Counted from the stretch's first letter, positions 44,006-52,778 are shown. The stretch is 64,000 bases of DNA from Enteroscipio rubneri (GCF_002899715.1 NZ_PPEK01000003.1:62001-126000); one strand, 5' to 3'. Program-made: numbers and translations. Notes: generated from the letters alone by a model not told the origin.

Positions 44006-44130
44006 TTTGTACGGGTTTGGCACTTGCGAGCTCGGGGCGTCGCGCCGGTCGCGGCGTCCCGCCCGCAATTTCGTTCAAGCGGGCCGTGCGGGTTCGTGGT
44101 ATCGTTTCCTGCTTGGACGAAAGGGTTTGC

Positions 44131-45045
44131 ATGGAGATGATCGAAGCGTGGAACGAGCGCCCCGACGTGCGGGGCGCTCGTTTGGCCGACCCCGAGATGG
44201 GAGCCGAGAACCGGCGCATCGCGCCGTTCGGGCCGTGTCCGGGCGTGGAGTTCGTCACGCTCGAGGGCATCGTGCAGCCCTTCCCGCTGCACTTCCACGA
44301 TTTCTGGACCATCGGGCAGATGGTGGGCGGCGGCCGCCGCATGCGCTGCCGCGGCGAAGAGCATGTGCTGGGACCCGACGATTTCGTGCTGTTCGAGCCG
44401 GGTGAGGTGCACGGTTGCGAGCCCGTGGGGGAGGCCCCGCTGGCGTATCGCAGCATCGTCGTTCCCGACGAGCTGTTCTCCCAGGTGGTGGGCGAGGCGA
44501 TCGGCGTGGCGGGCCCGCATCGCTTCAAGACGGTGGTCACACGCGACGTGTCGCTTTCGGCCTGCATGGCGCGCCTGTACGCGTTCGCCTGGAGCGAGGG
44601 GGCCGACCCGCTCGAGGAAGAGGAGGCCCTGCTCGCCCTGCTGGCGCGCGCCGCGCGTTGCTGCGAGGGCGGCCGGGCGGCGTTGACGGCGTCCGCCGCG
44701 CCGACGGGCGCCGTCGCTGCGGTGGCTCGCGCCCGGGCGCTCGTCGACGAGGCGTACGCTGCCGAGCTGACGCTCGCGGATTTGGCCGAAGCCGCCGGTC
44801 TGTCGCGGTTCGCCCTCATCCGTGCGTTCTCCGACGAGACGGGCCTCACGCCCCATCGCTACCTGCAGGCCGTGCGGGCGAACCGCGCGCGCGACCTGCT
44901 GGCCGTCGGTGATGCCCCGGCCGAGGCGGCCGCGCGTGTCGGCTTCTCCGACCAGGCGCACATGACCCGGGTGTTTAAGTCGTTCTACGGCGTCACGCCG
45001 GGCCGCTACCGCAGCGCCGCGCGCGCCTCGCGCGAGGAGCGCTAA
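44131..45045 (+). CDS. AraC-family transcriptional regulator
   Basis: The 304-residue protein has an N-terminal cupin-type ligand domain (VQPFPLHFHDFWTIGQMVGGG, VLFEPGEVHGCEP) and a C-terminal double helix-turn-helix (LTLADLAEAAGLSRFALIRAFSDETGLTPHRYLQAVRANRARDLL, AARVGFSDQAHMTRVFKSFYGVTPGRYR). It is directly followed, one base later, by an EamA transporter gene that it probably controls together with itself. ATG 44131 is preceded by AAAGGG. Confidence 0.93.
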   Translation: MEMIEAWNERPDVRGARLADPEMGAENRRIAPFGPCPGVEFVTLEGIVQPFPLHFHDFWTIGQMVGGGRRMRCRGEEHVLGPDDFVLFEPGEVHGCEPVGEAPLAYRSIVVPDELFSQVVGEAIGVAGPHRFKTVVTRDVSLSACMARLYAFAWSEGADPLEEEEALLALLARAARCCEGGRAALTASAAPTGAVAAVARARALVDEAYAAELTLADLAEAAGLSRFALIRAFSDETGLTPHRYLQAVRANRARDLLAVGDAPAEAAARVGFSDQAHMTRVFKSFYGVTPGRYRSAARASREER

Positions 45046-45046
45046 C

Positions 45047-45988
45047 ATGGTCGCGGCAGACGTCCGGGCAGCGGACGACGCGCAGACGCAGCAGCGGCCG
45101 GCGGTGCGCGGGCACGTGCTGGCGCTCGTCACCGTGCTCGTGTGGGCCGTGACGTTCGTGTCCACGAAGGTGCTGCTCGTGCACCTCGCACCCATCGAGA
45201 TCCTGTTCTTCCGCTTCATGATCGGCTTCGCCGCGCTCGCCCTGCTGCGCCCGCGCATCCTGCGCGTGCGGGGGTTCAAGGAGGAGCGCTGGTTCATGCT
45301 GGCGGGCGCCACCGGCGTCACGCTGTACTACCTGCTCGAGAACATCGCGCTCACGTTCACCACGGCCTCCATCGTGGGCGTGGTCGTGGCGGCGGCTCCG
45401 CTGTTCACCGGCATCGCATCGGCCGTCGTGCTCAAGGAGCGGCTGCGCGCGCCGTTCTTCGCGGGCTTCGCGGTGGCCATGGCGGGCGTGTGCCTGGTCA
45501 GCTTCTCGGGCGGCGCGGCGGGGCTTACGGGGGAAGGCGGCCTCGGCCAGACCGGGCTCGTGGGCGTGGCGCTGGCGCTGGCCGCGGCGGGCACGTGGGC
45601 CGCGTACTCCATCGTGACGAAGAAGCTCTCGACGTTCGGCTACGACAGCATCCTCGTCACGCGCCGCACGTTCGCCTGGGGCCTCGCTTTCATGCTTCCG
45701 ACGCTGCCCGTTTTGGGCTTCTCGCCCGACTGGGCCTCGCTCGCCGCGCCCGAGATGTGGGGCAACCTCGTGTTCTTGGGCCTGGGGGCCAGCGCGCTGT
45801 GCTTCGTGACGTGGAACATGGCGGTGAAGGAGCTGGGGCCCGTGAAGACGAGCCTGTACATCTACCTCGTGCCCGCGCTCACCGTGCTGGCCTCGGCGGC
45901 CGTGCTGGGCGATCCGCTCACGCCGCCCGTCATCGCCGGCGTGGCCCTGACCATCGCGGGTCTGTTCCTGTCCGAGCGCGGCAAGTAG
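45047..45988 (+). CDS. EamA/DMT-family membrane transporter
   Basis: The 313-residue permease has about ten transmembrane helices in two EamA repeats (HVLALVTVLVWAVTFVSTKVLLVHLAPIEILFFRF in repeat 1; GQTGLVGVALALAAAGTWAAYSIVTKKLSTFG in repeat 2). It probably exports an amino acid or metabolite; the substrate is unknown. It lies one base after the AraC gene with AGGAG upstream, so the two form one operon, and the AraC ligand may be the transported compound. Confidence 0.9.
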   Translation: MVAADVRAADDAQTQQRPAVRGHVLALVTVLVWAVTFVSTKVLLVHLAPIEILFFRFMIGFAALALLRPRILRVRGFKEERWFMLAGATGVTLYYLLENIALTFTTASIVGVVVAAAPLFTGIASAVVLKERLRAPFFAGFAVAMAGVCLVSFSGGAAGLTGEGGLGQTGLVGVALALAAAGTWAAYSIVTKKLSTFGYDSILVTRRTFAWGLAFMLPTLPVLGFSPDWASLAAPEMWGNLVFLGLGASALCFVTWNMAVKELGPVKTSLYIYLVPALTVLASAAVLGDPLTPPVIAGVALTIAGLFLSERGK

Positions 45989-46071
45989 CGTCCGCTGGCT
46001 CGGCGCATGCCGGGTCCGACGCTGCGTGGCCCGCGATGAACGCCACAAGAGCCACGTTTATCGCGAACAAA

Positions 46072-46087
46072 TGTTTCACGTGAAACA
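46072..46087. other. parS site 3 (ParB centromere site)
   Basis: Perfect TGTTTCACGTGAAACA lies in the convergent gap between the EamA permease and the HMCES-type gene, 2082 bases from site 2. Confidence 0.85.
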
Positions 46088-46186
46088 TTTGGGCGGGCGG
46101 AGGCGCTGTCGGGCTTGCCTGCTTGGCCGCCGCAAGGGGTGAGGTTCGCCGTCGCATGAGCATCGTCTCCGCGGAGACGACGTTCG

Positions 46187-46945
46187 CTAACGCTCGGGTG
46201 CGACACGCAGCTCGATGGCGCCGCGGTCGAGCAGCGGCGCGTAGACGCCGCGCAGCCACAGCGCGGGCTCGCCGGGCCCCAGCGCGAGCGGCATGCGGTT
46301 GTGCACGGGAGCCACCGCGTCGTTCGGCTCGGTGGTGACGAGCGAGAACCGGCCGCGATCGTGGATGCCCGCCAGCAAGAGCGGCGCGCCGTCGAGCGGC
46401 TCGAAGGCGTACTGGCGCTTCACGGGGCGCCCGGTGCGCTCGCTCGGCACCGTCTCGGACGCGTGCGACTCGTAGAAGCCCCAGGCGGGTATCAGGCAGC
46501 GGCGGCGCGCGAAGGACGGCGACCACATGCTGCCCTCACCCTTCAGCGCCGTCTCGATGCGCGTGTTGAATACGGGCCCGTTCTTCCATGGAACCTCGTA
46601 TCCCCAGGCCATATGCGCGACCGCGAGGCCGCATCCGTCCCCTGTGGCCACGATGAGCGGTACCACCGACGAGGGGAGCGCCTCGGCGCGCGGCGGGGGC
46701 GCGGAAGCCGGCGGGGCGGTGGGCCTGTTGTCGAACAGCGACAGCTGCGTCGCCGCATCACAGCGCGCTCCCTGCGCGCGGGAGGCCCGCGCAGCGTCGC
46801 CCGCGGGCGCGGATAGGTACGCCTCGAAAGACTCCAGCGGATCGAGCGATTCCAGCTCGTCGGCGTGATCGGCCAGGTCGCGCTCGATCTCCGCGGCGAT
46901 ACGCGCGACTTCGTCGCGGTCGACGGGTATGAAACGGCGGCACAT
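46187..46945 (-). CDS. HMCES/YedK-type abasic-site shielding protein (SOS response-associated peptidase)
   Basis: The 252-residue protein starts MCRRF, so Met removal exposes the Cys2 nucleophile that crosslinks to abasic sites in single-stranded DNA. Other family motifs: AWGYEVPWKNGPVFNTRIETA, RRCLIPAWGFYESH and NDAVAPVHNRMPLAL. Compared with YedK it carries an insertion of about 50 residues (near 40-100), rich in Ala/Arg/Pro, between the N-terminal strand and the core. GGAGGAG precedes ATG 46945. It protects stalled forks from error-prone repair. Confidence 0.93.
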   Translation of the reverse strand: MCRRFIPVDRDEVARIAAEIERDLADHADELESLDPLESFEAYLSAPAGDAARASRAQGARCDAATQLSLFDNRPTAPPASAPPPRAEALPSSVVPLIVATGDGCGLAVAHMAWGYEVPWKNGPVFNTRIETALKGEGSMWSPSFARRRCLIPAWGFYESHASETVPSERTGRPVKRQYAFEPLDGAPLLLAGIHDRGRFSLVTTEPNDAVAPVHNRMPLALGPGEPALWLRGVYAPLLDRGAIELRVAPER

Positions 46946-47104
46946 CGGCTACTCCTCCCTCGCGTTCCTGCACGTCTCCAGTGTAGCGGTTCACGGCCGA
47001 CCGAGAGGCTGCCGCGCGGTGTCCTTCGCATGACGGCCGGTTTGCGCCTTACGCCTGCGCCGCCCGCCAAGCACCGCGCGCCCCGCCGCTCGCGCGTCGT
47101 GGGA

Positions 47105-47158
47105 TTGACAATACCCATAAGGGGTATATACTCGCGCTAAGATACCCTCACGGGGTAT
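47105..47158 (+). promoter_or_regulatory. CsoR-type promoter with two operators
   Basis: TTGACA at 47105-47110 and TATACT at 47127-47132 form a near-ideal promoter with a 16-base spacer. Two near-identical 17-bp inverted repeats, ATACCC-N5-GGGTAT, sit at 47111-47127 (between -35 and -10) and 47142-47158. This is the classical G/C-tract CsoR operator, so copper should relieve repression of the csoR-copA operon. Confidence 0.8.
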
Positions 47159-47174
47159 AGAGGAAAGGAGCATC

Positions 47175-47501
47175 ATGGCGGAGAAGAACCTGCCGGCTGC
47201 AGAGGCCGGCGGCTGCTGCCGTCGCAAGGAGACGCCGCGCTCGGAGGAGCTGCAGGCCGATCTGCAGAAGCGGCTCAATCGCGTCATCGGCCAGCTGGGC
47301 GGCATCAAGACCATGATCGACGACAACCGGTACTGCGGCGACGTGCTCACGCAGCTCGCCGCCGCCGAAAGCGCCGTCCACAGCATTTCGGCCCTCATGC
47401 TGCAGAACCACCTGGAAACCTGCGTGGTCGAGCAGATCAGGCGCGGCAACGTGGAGGTCGTCGACGAAGTGATGCAGCTCATGAAGAAGTTCTCGCGATA
47501 A
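47175..47501 (+). CDS. csoR: CsoR-family copper-sensing repressor
   Basis: The 108-residue all-helical protein has the CsoR/DUF156 pattern LQKRLNRVIGQLGGIKTMIDDNRYCGDVLTQLAAAESAVHSISALMLQNHLETCVVEQI. Cys54, His79 and Cys83 match the x-Cys-His-Cys copper site. An extra Cys-Cys pair near the N-terminus (GGCCRRK) is unusual. It is followed by CopA and preceded by two CsoR operators. AAAGGAG precedes ATG 47175. Confidence 0.93.
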   Translation: MAEKNLPAAEAGGCCRRKETPRSEELQADLQKRLNRVIGQLGGIKTMIDDNRYCGDVLTQLAAAESAVHSISALMLQNHLETCVVEQIRRGNVEVVDEVMQLMKKFSR

Positions 47502-47532
47502 ACCGAGGAGGCCGTGCGAAAGACGGGCGAGA

Positions 47533-47548
47533 TGTTTCACGTGAAACA
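47533..47548. other. parS site 4 (ParB centromere site) between csoR and copA
   Basis: Perfect TGTTTCACGTGAAACA, 1461 bases from site 3. If copA started at GTG 47514 or ATG 47532 the site would be translated as MFHVKH. With the preferred GTG at 47598 the site lies in an untranslated spacer. Confidence 0.85.
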
Positions 47549-47597
47549 TCCGTTCGCTTTGCGCCGGGCGTCCATGACGTCCATGAAGGAGCATGAG

Positions 47598-50213
47598 GTG
47601 AAGCAAGCATTCGATGTGACCGGCATGACGTGCGCGGCGTGCTCCGCGCGCGTGGAGAAGGCCGCCCGGGCCGTGCCCGGCGTGGCCGACGTCGCCGTGA
47701 ACCTGTTGAAGAACAGCATGGAGGTGACGTATCGCGACGGCGCGGAGCCGTCGGCCGTCGCGAGCGCCGTCGAGGCCGCCGTCGACAAGGCGGGCTACGG
47801 CGCCGCCGCGCGCGTCCCGACGGGCCAGCAGGCTCCCGGTGCCGGAAGCCGCGCGGCCGGGGCGCGTCCCGTGGCCGACGCGGCCGCCGAGGCCAGGCGC
47901 GTGCGCATGCGCCTCGTCGTGTCCGCGGCGTTCACGATCCCGCTGTTCTACCTGTCCATGGGGCACATGTTCGGCTGGCCGCTGCCCGGGTTCTTCGTGG
48001 GCGACGCGAACGTGATGACGTTCGCGTTCACGCAGTTCCTGCTGTTGCTGCCCGTCGTGTTCGTCAACTTCAAGTTCTTCCGCGTGGGCTTCAAAACGCT
48101 CGCCCACGGCGCGCCGAACATGGACTCGCTCATCGCCCTCGGCTCGACGGCGGCCACCGCGTACGGCATCTACGCCATCTACAAGATCGGCATCGCGCTG
48201 GGCGCGGGCGACCTGCACGCCTCGCATATGGCGGCGATGGACCTGTACTTCGAGTCGGCGGCCATGATCCTCACGCTCATCACGCTGGGCAAGTACTTCG
48301 AGGCGCGCGCGAAGGGCAAGACCACCGACGCCATCGCGAAGCTCGTGGACCTCGCGCCCAAGGAGGCCACGCGGCTCGTGGACGGCCGCGAGGAGCGCGT
48401 CGCGGTGGAAGAGGTGCGCGCGGGCGACGTGCTGGCGGTGCGCGCGGGCGAGGGCATCCCCGTGGACGGCACCGTGCTCGAGGGCTCGGGAACGGTGGAC
48501 GAGTCGGTGATCACGGGCGAGAGCGTGCCCGTGGACAAGCGTCCCGGCGACGCGGTGACCGGCGCCACCGTGAACAGCACCGGGTGGTTCACCATGCGGG
48601 CCGATCGCGTGGGCGACGACACCACGCTGGCGGGCATCATCCGGCTCGTGGACGAGGCCACGTCGACGAAGGCGCCCATCGAGAAGATCGCCGACAGGAT
48701 ATCGGGCGTGTTCGTGCCCGTGGTCATCGTCATCGCCGTCGTCACGTTCGCCGTGTGGATGTTCGGCGGCTCGACGCTCGAGGTTGCCCTGTCGCACGCG
48801 ATCAGCGTGCTCGTCATCTCGTGCCCGTGCGCGCTCGGCCTGGCCACGCCCACGGCCATCATGGTGGGCACCGGGCGCGGGGCGGCATGCGGCATCCTCA
48901 TCAAGTCGGCCGAGGCGCTGGAAACCGCCCACGACGTGAAGACCGTCGTGCTCGACAAGACGGGCACGGTGACCGAGGGCGCGCCGAGCGTCACCGACGT
49001 GATGCCGGCGCCGGGCGTGGGCGAGGAGCGCCTGCTGGAGCTGGCGGTGTCCATCGAAGGTCGATCCGAGCACCCGCTCGCGCGCGCCGTGTGCGACTAC
49101 GCGCGCAGCCGTCATGTCTACCCGCTGCTCGTGGAGGACTTCAAGCAGGTGCCCGGCGAAGGGGTGGCAGCGCTTGTCGACGACCATCCGTCGTGCGCCG
49201 GCAACCTGCGCATGATGGAGGCCCGCAATGTCGCCGTGGGCGCGTTCGCCGAGGAGGCGCGACGGCAGGCCGACGAGGGCAAGACGCCGCTCTTCTTCGC
49301 TCAGGACGGCGAGCTTCTGGGCGTGATCGCCGTGGCCGACACGGTGAAGCCCTCGAGCGCCGCCGCCCTCGCCGAGCTCAAGGCCATGGGCATCCGCACG
49401 GTGATGCTGACCGGCGACAACGAGCGCACCGCCGCCGCCATCCAGCGCAAGGTGGGCGCCGACGAGGTCATCGCCGGCGTGCTGCCGGACGGCAAGGAGC
49501 GTGAGATCCGCCGCCTGTCCGAGCAGGGCCGCGTGGCCATGGTGGGCGACGGCATCAACGACGCCCCGGCGCTCGCGCGCGCCGACGTCGGCATCGCCAT
49601 CGGGGCAGGCACCGACGTGGCCATCGAGAGCGCCGACATCGTGCTCATGAGAAGCGACCTGCTCGACGTGCCCGCCTCCATCCAGCTGTCGCGCGCGACG
49701 CTGCGCAACATCAAGCAGAACCTGTTCTGGGCGCTCGTCTACAACGCGGTGTGCATCCCCGTGGCCGCCGGCGCGCTGTCGTTCATGGGCCTGAACCTCA
49801 ACCCTATGATCGCCGCGGCCGCCATGAGCCTGAGCTCGGTGTGCGTGGTGTCGAACGCCCTGCGCCTGCGCGGCTGGAAGCCCAACCTCCCCAAGGTGCC
49901 GACGGGCGCTCCCGCGAGCTCGCCCGTCGAAGGCGGCGACCCCGGCGAGGCCGCGGACCCCAAAGAAACCCCCGATGAAACCCCCAACGAAAAGGAGATC
50001 GCTATGGAGAAGACCCTGCATGTCGAAGGCATGATGTGCCAGCACTGCGTCGCCCACGTGAAGAAGGCCCTCGAAGGCGTGGAGGGTGTAAAGGAGGCCG
50101 TCGTCGACCTCGGTGCGAAGACCGCTGTCGCCAAGCTCGCGCGCGACGTGGATGCGGAAGCGCTGACCAGGGCCGTCGTGGAGGCTGGCTACGAAGTGGC
50201 CAGCGTCGAATAG
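47598..50213 (+). CDS. copA: copper-exporting P1B ATPase with N- and C-terminal metal-binding domains
   Basis: The 871-residue pump exports Cu(I). It has an N-terminal HMA (GMTCAAC, Cys12/Cys15), eight predicted transmembrane helices, the membrane site CPC (about 409-411), A-domain TGES, phosphorylated Asp in DKTGT (about 453) and [15 protein letters not shown] Pro/Glu-rich linker (about 755-800) then leads to a second HMA (GMMCQHC, Cys814/Cys817) ending at the stop; a C-terminal HMA is unusual for CopA. GTG 47598 is preferred because AAGGAG lies 6 bases before it, closer to the family's usual start. The GTG at 47514 (GAGGAGG only 2-3 bases away) is an alternative. It follows csoR in one operon. 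Confidence 0.93.
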   Translation: MKQAFDVTGMTCAACSARVEKAARAVPGVADVAVNLLKNSMEVTYRDGAEPSAVASAVEAAVDKAGYGAAARVPTGQQAPGAGSRAAGARPVADAAAEARRVRMRLVVSAAFTIPLFYLSMGHMFGWPLPGFFVGDANVMTFAFTQFLLLLPVVFVNFKFFRVGFKTLAHGAPNMDSLIALGSTAATAYGIYAIYKIGIALGAGDLHASHMAAMDLYFESAAMILTLITLGKYFEARAKGKTTDAIAKLVDLAPKEATRLVDGREERVAVEEVRAGDVLAVRAGEGIPVDGTVLEGSGTVDESVITGESVPVDKRPGDAVTGATVNSTGWFTMRADRVGDDTTLAGIIRLVDEATSTKAPIEKIADRISGVFVPVVIVIAVVTFAVWMFGGSTLEVALSHAISVLVISCPCALGLATPTAIMVGTGRGAACGILIKSAEALETAHDVKTVVLDKTGTVTEGAPSVTDVMPAPGVGEERLLELAVSIEGRSEHPLARAVCDYARSRHVYPLLVEDFKQVPGEGVAALVDDHPSCAGNLRMMEARNVAVGAFAEEARRQADEGKTPLFFAQDGELLGVIAVADTVKPSSAAALAELKAMGIRTVMLTGDNERTAAAIQRKVGADEVIAGVLPDGKEREIRRLSEQGRVAMVGDGINDAPALARADVGIAIGAGTDVAIESADIVLMRSDLLDVPASIQLSRATLRNIKQNLFWALVYNAVCIPVAAGALSFMGLNLNPMIAAAAMSLSSVCVVSNALRLRGWKPNLPKVPTGAPASSPVEGGDPGEAADPKETPDETPNEKEIAMEKTLHVEGMMCQHCVAHVKKALEGVEGVKEAVVDLGAKTAVAKLARDVDAEALTRAVVEAGYEVASVE
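50004..50213 (+). CDS. possible internally initiated CopZ-like chaperone within copA
   Basis: ATG 50004 is in frame with copA and is preceded by AAAAGGAG with 6-7 bases spacing, as good as any ribosome site in the window. Initiation there would give a 69-residue HMA protein ([20 protein letters not shown]), exactly the size of free CopZ. Whether it is used is unproven; it may be a relic of an earlier separate copZ gene. Confidence 0.45.
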   Translation: MEKTLHVEGMMCQHCVAHVKKALEGVEGVKEAVVDLGAKTAVAKLARDVDAEALTRAVVEAGYEVASVE

Positions 50214-50440
50214 AGACCTTTCGCGTTCCTGATCCAATCGAGCGGACGTCGACGCCGGGGTCGAATGCTGGAGCCGGCTGGCGACGTCCGGCGGGCATTC
50301 GGCGTGCGGCGGCATCGAACGCCGAGGCTGGCATTCGACGTGTGGCGCTCGCGAGATGCGGACTGCGAGGCCATGCGCGTCCCGCAGTCCGCATCCGCGT
50401 TCGTCGCAGCCGCCCGCAGCGGCCTGCGGCGATCGACGCG

Positions 50441-51121
50441 CTACCGCGCCGGCATCTCGAAGCCCTCGAGCGCTCGATTAAGGAACGCATTGAGAGGCTG
50501 CATGCGCTCGAACGTCGCCGCCGCAGCGTCGACGAAGCCGGTCGCGGACACCTCTTCGTCGGGCACGTGATGTTCGATGTACCAGCTCTTGTGCTTGAGC
50601 CAGGAGCCTTGCGGATGATCGGGATCGAACTCTTGCGGCACTCGTTTGAGCGCTTCGCCTTCCACGGTGAAGCAGCCGACACCCGCAGGATCGGCGATGA
50701 GGGCCTCCCATTCGTCGCCCCGCTCGGCGATCGCACGGCGCACGCGGGCGGTCGCGTCCTTGAACATGCCGGCGAACAATCCCCCGCCGAGGAACGACCG
50801 GCCGTCGGGCTGGATCATGAGGTAGTACCCTACCGGCACGGGCAGCTTTCCGGCCGGGCCGATATGCGCGCGCAGCGAGGGGTTGTAGGGCGACTTATCG
50901 TGCGAGAAGCGCGTGTCGCGCGGGAATTTGAACGTGAGCGATTTCGGATCGCGGCCCAAAACGGACGGATCGAACGCGCCGATGCGCTCCATGAGGTCGG
51001 ATAAGAGCGCCTCGAAGGCCTGCTGCGCTTCGTCGCGCCGCGCTTTCGTGTCGTGGAACCACGTGCGGTTGTTGTTGTGTTCGAGGTCGGACAGGTACGC
51101 TAATGCTCCTTGCATGTCCAT
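50441..51121 (-). CDS. DUF2461 domain protein
   Basis: The 226-residue protein has DUF2461 features: YLSDLEHNNNRTWFHDTKAR, FKFPRDTRFSHDKSPYNPSLRAHIG and GYYLMIQPDGRSFLGGGLF. The family is widespread, often about 220 residues long, and of unknown function. AAAGGAG precedes ATG 51121. The 5' end overlaps the sigma-factor gene by 22 bases, so they form one operon. The DUF2461 protein is thus a candidate target or effector of that sigma factor's signalling. Confidence 0.85.
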   Translation of the reverse strand: MDMQGALAYLSDLEHNNNRTWFHDTKARRDEAQQAFEALLSDLMERIGAFDPSVLGRDPKSLTFKFPRDTRFSHDKSPYNPSLRAHIGPAGKLPVPVGYYLMIQPDGRSFLGGGLFAGMFKDATARVRRAIAERGDEWEALIADPAGVGCFTVEGEALKRVPQEFDPDHPQGSWLKHKSWYIEHHVPDEEVSATGFVDAAAATFERMQPLNAFLNRALEGFEMPAR

Positions 51122-52032
51122 GGTCGTGCGCTCCTTTCGGGTCGGTCTCCGACGGCCTGCTTGAAGTCGCCGGATGCAATGAGGTCTTTGATGAACGAGG
51201 CGGCCCCGTCCGGGCAGCGATAGCGTGGAAGCGAGGCGAACAACCCGGCTGCGTCGTCGAGCCTCTCCATCGCATCGGTCCTCGTTTCGACGTCGCCGGC
51301 GTGCGCGCTGCTTTCGCTCGCCGGTTCGCCGATACGCTCGCCGTCCGGAGCTTCTTCGACGCGCTTCAGGTTTTGCCAATCGAGACGGACAGGATCGATG
51401 CGCTTCGTCGCGATGGCGTAGTCGATGCGACGTTCGCAGCGGCACGCATCGCTGCCGGCTGCGCTGCAGTACGTCGAGAGGAACTCCGCCATGCGGGCCC
51501 GCGCGCGCGAGAGGCGCTTGCGGTACGCTTCGGGCGTGATGCCCAGCGCATCGGCCGCCACGCGGCTGTCCAGCTTGAACATGGTGCCCAGCACGAACGC
51601 GCTGCGCCCCTCGGCGTCCAGGCACTGCAGCATGCCGTTCATGCACGACAGCTTCAATTCGCGCGCAAGCAGGTCGCGGTCCACGCTGCCCGAGAGGTCG
51701 GGCACGTCTCGTTCGCGGCCGCTGACGATGTCCTCGCTGTAGATGTCGAAGCTTACCGGGAATCGTGCGAACAGGCCCTTGCGGTATGTCGCCAGGTGGT
51801 TGAGCGCGATGCGGTACACCCAGGTGGAAAACGAGCTCTCCCTTCGGAAGCTCGAAAGCCGCGTGATGGCCTTTATCAGCACCTCCTGGGTTGCGTCTTC
51901 GGCGTCGGGCACCGTGCCGAGCATTCTGAGCGCGAGATTGAACACATCGTCCTGCACACGTGCGAGCAGTTCTTCCAAAGCCGCCTCGTCTCCTGCGAGC
52001 GCGGCGTCAAGCGATACGGTCTCGTCTGTCAT
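51100..52032 (-). CDS. ECF-type RNA polymerase sigma factor with long C-terminal extension
   Basis: The 310-residue protein has sigma region 2 (VFNLALRMLGTVPDAEDATQEVLIKAITRLSSFRRESSFSTWVYRIALNHL) and region 4 (AFVLGTMFKLDSRVAADALGITPEAYRKRLSRARARMAEF). After region 4 it carries STYCSAAGSDACRCERRI, a Cys cluster seen in a branch of ECF factors, and then about 110 further residues, helical and unrelated to known domains. The extension may replace a separate anti-sigma factor, none of which is encoded nearby. AGGAGG lies 8 bases before ATG 52032. Confidence 0.88.
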   Translation of the reverse strand: MTDETVSLDAALAGDEAALEELLARVQDDVFNLALRMLGTVPDAEDATQEVLIKAITRLSSFRRESSFSTWVYRIALNHLATYRKGLFARFPVSFDIYSEDIVSGRERDVPDLSGSVDRDLLARELKLSCMNGMLQCLDAEGRSAFVLGTMFKLDSRVAADALGITPEAYRKRLSRARARMAEFLSTYCSAAGSDACRCERRIDYAIATKRIDPVRLDWQNLKRVEEAPDGERIGEPASESSAHAGDVETRTDAMERLDDAAGLFASLPRYRCPDGAASFIKDLIASGDFKQAVGDRPERSARPWTCKEH

Positions 52033-52223
52033 GATTTGCACCTCCTACATTCATTAGACACGAGTGCGAGCGGCTTCGTGACAGGCGATCGGGAGAAAAT
52101 CCGGAAAAAATCGAGCAACCGCGTGGAGATGCAAGGAGAGCGGTGCGGGCGGCGCACGATGCGGCGGCGCAACCGCCTTGTCAAAGGCGCGGGTTGTTGC
52201 GTGCAGCGCAGGATGCAGGCATG

Positions 52224-52258
52224 TGGTCGCTTTGCGCAACGGCTGCGCAAAGCGACCA
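52224..52258. repeat. perfect 15-bp inverted repeat
   Basis: TGGTCGCTTTGCGCA (52224-52238) and its exact inverse TGCGCAAAGCGACCA (52244-52258) flank a 5-base loop. It lies 19 bases past the flavin-reductase stop on the minus strand and about 190 bases before the sigma-factor start. No T-run follows, so it may be a terminator variant or a binding site. Confidence 0.7.
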
Positions 52259-52277
52259 TACTCGATGCGGCGCCACG

Positions 52278-52778
52278 TCAGTCTTGGACCAGCACCTTTT
52301 CGATAGATCCGATGTAGAGCGTGTGGAAGTCCTTTTGCGGGTACCATGCGCTTATGGCCTGATTGTCGACGAAGCAGCCCTCTTCGAGCGGCTGCGCGTA
52401 GGCTTTGCGGCAGACGAACACGAGCGAGGCCTCGGTGAAGTACGGCGTGCCGTCGGCGAACGCCGTCGAAAGGCCTGATTTCGCGATCTTCTCCTCATCG
52501 CGTCCCGACACGCTGCCGAAGTACTTGAGCGCATCGCGGTAGCCTTCGCCGAAGAAGCTCAGCGAGAAGGTGCTCTGTACGTCGACGAACTCCTTCGTGT
52601 AGCGCTGCGGGCGCAGGTAGATGGTAGCGGCCGGCCTTCCCCAGACGACGCCGAGGCCGCCCCAGCTCGCCGTCATGGCGTTCGCTCGTCGCTCGTCGCC
52701 CGCCGCGACTAGCATCCAGTCCGAGCCGATGAGATCGAACACGTTGCGGTCGATCTCGCCTGCGTTTATTTCTCTCAT
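52278..52778 (-). CDS. flavin reductase-like FMN-binding protein
   Basis: The 166-residue protein has the flavin reductase split-barrel fold: DLIGSDWMLVAAGDERRANAMTASWGGLGVVWGRPAATIYLRPQRYTKEFV. Small anaerobe members reduce or bind flavin and donate it to partner oxygenases or act as stress proteins. AAGGAG precedes ATG 52778 at about 10 bases spacing. Confidence 0.87.
   Translation of the reverse strand: MREINAGEIDRNVFDLIGSDWMLVAAGDERRANAMTASWGGLGVVWGRPAATIYLRPQRYTKEFVDVQSTFSLSFFGEGYRDALKYFGSVSGRDEEKIAKSGLSTAFADGTPYFTEASLVFVCRKAYAQPLEEGCFVDNQAISAWYPQKDFHTLYIGSIEKVLVQD

Noticed and set aside
47514-47597. N-terminal extension of CopA through the parS site
   Set aside because: GTG 47514 has its AGGAGG too close (2-3 bases) and the extension would translate parS as MFHVKH; GTG 47598 has AAGGAG at ideal distance and matches the family start. 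Not fully excluded.
47148-50315. 1055-codon open frame antisense to copA
   Set aside because: It is a high-GC shadow frame: His/Arg/Gly-rich composition, no domain, and copA on the other strand has full motifs and ribosome sites.
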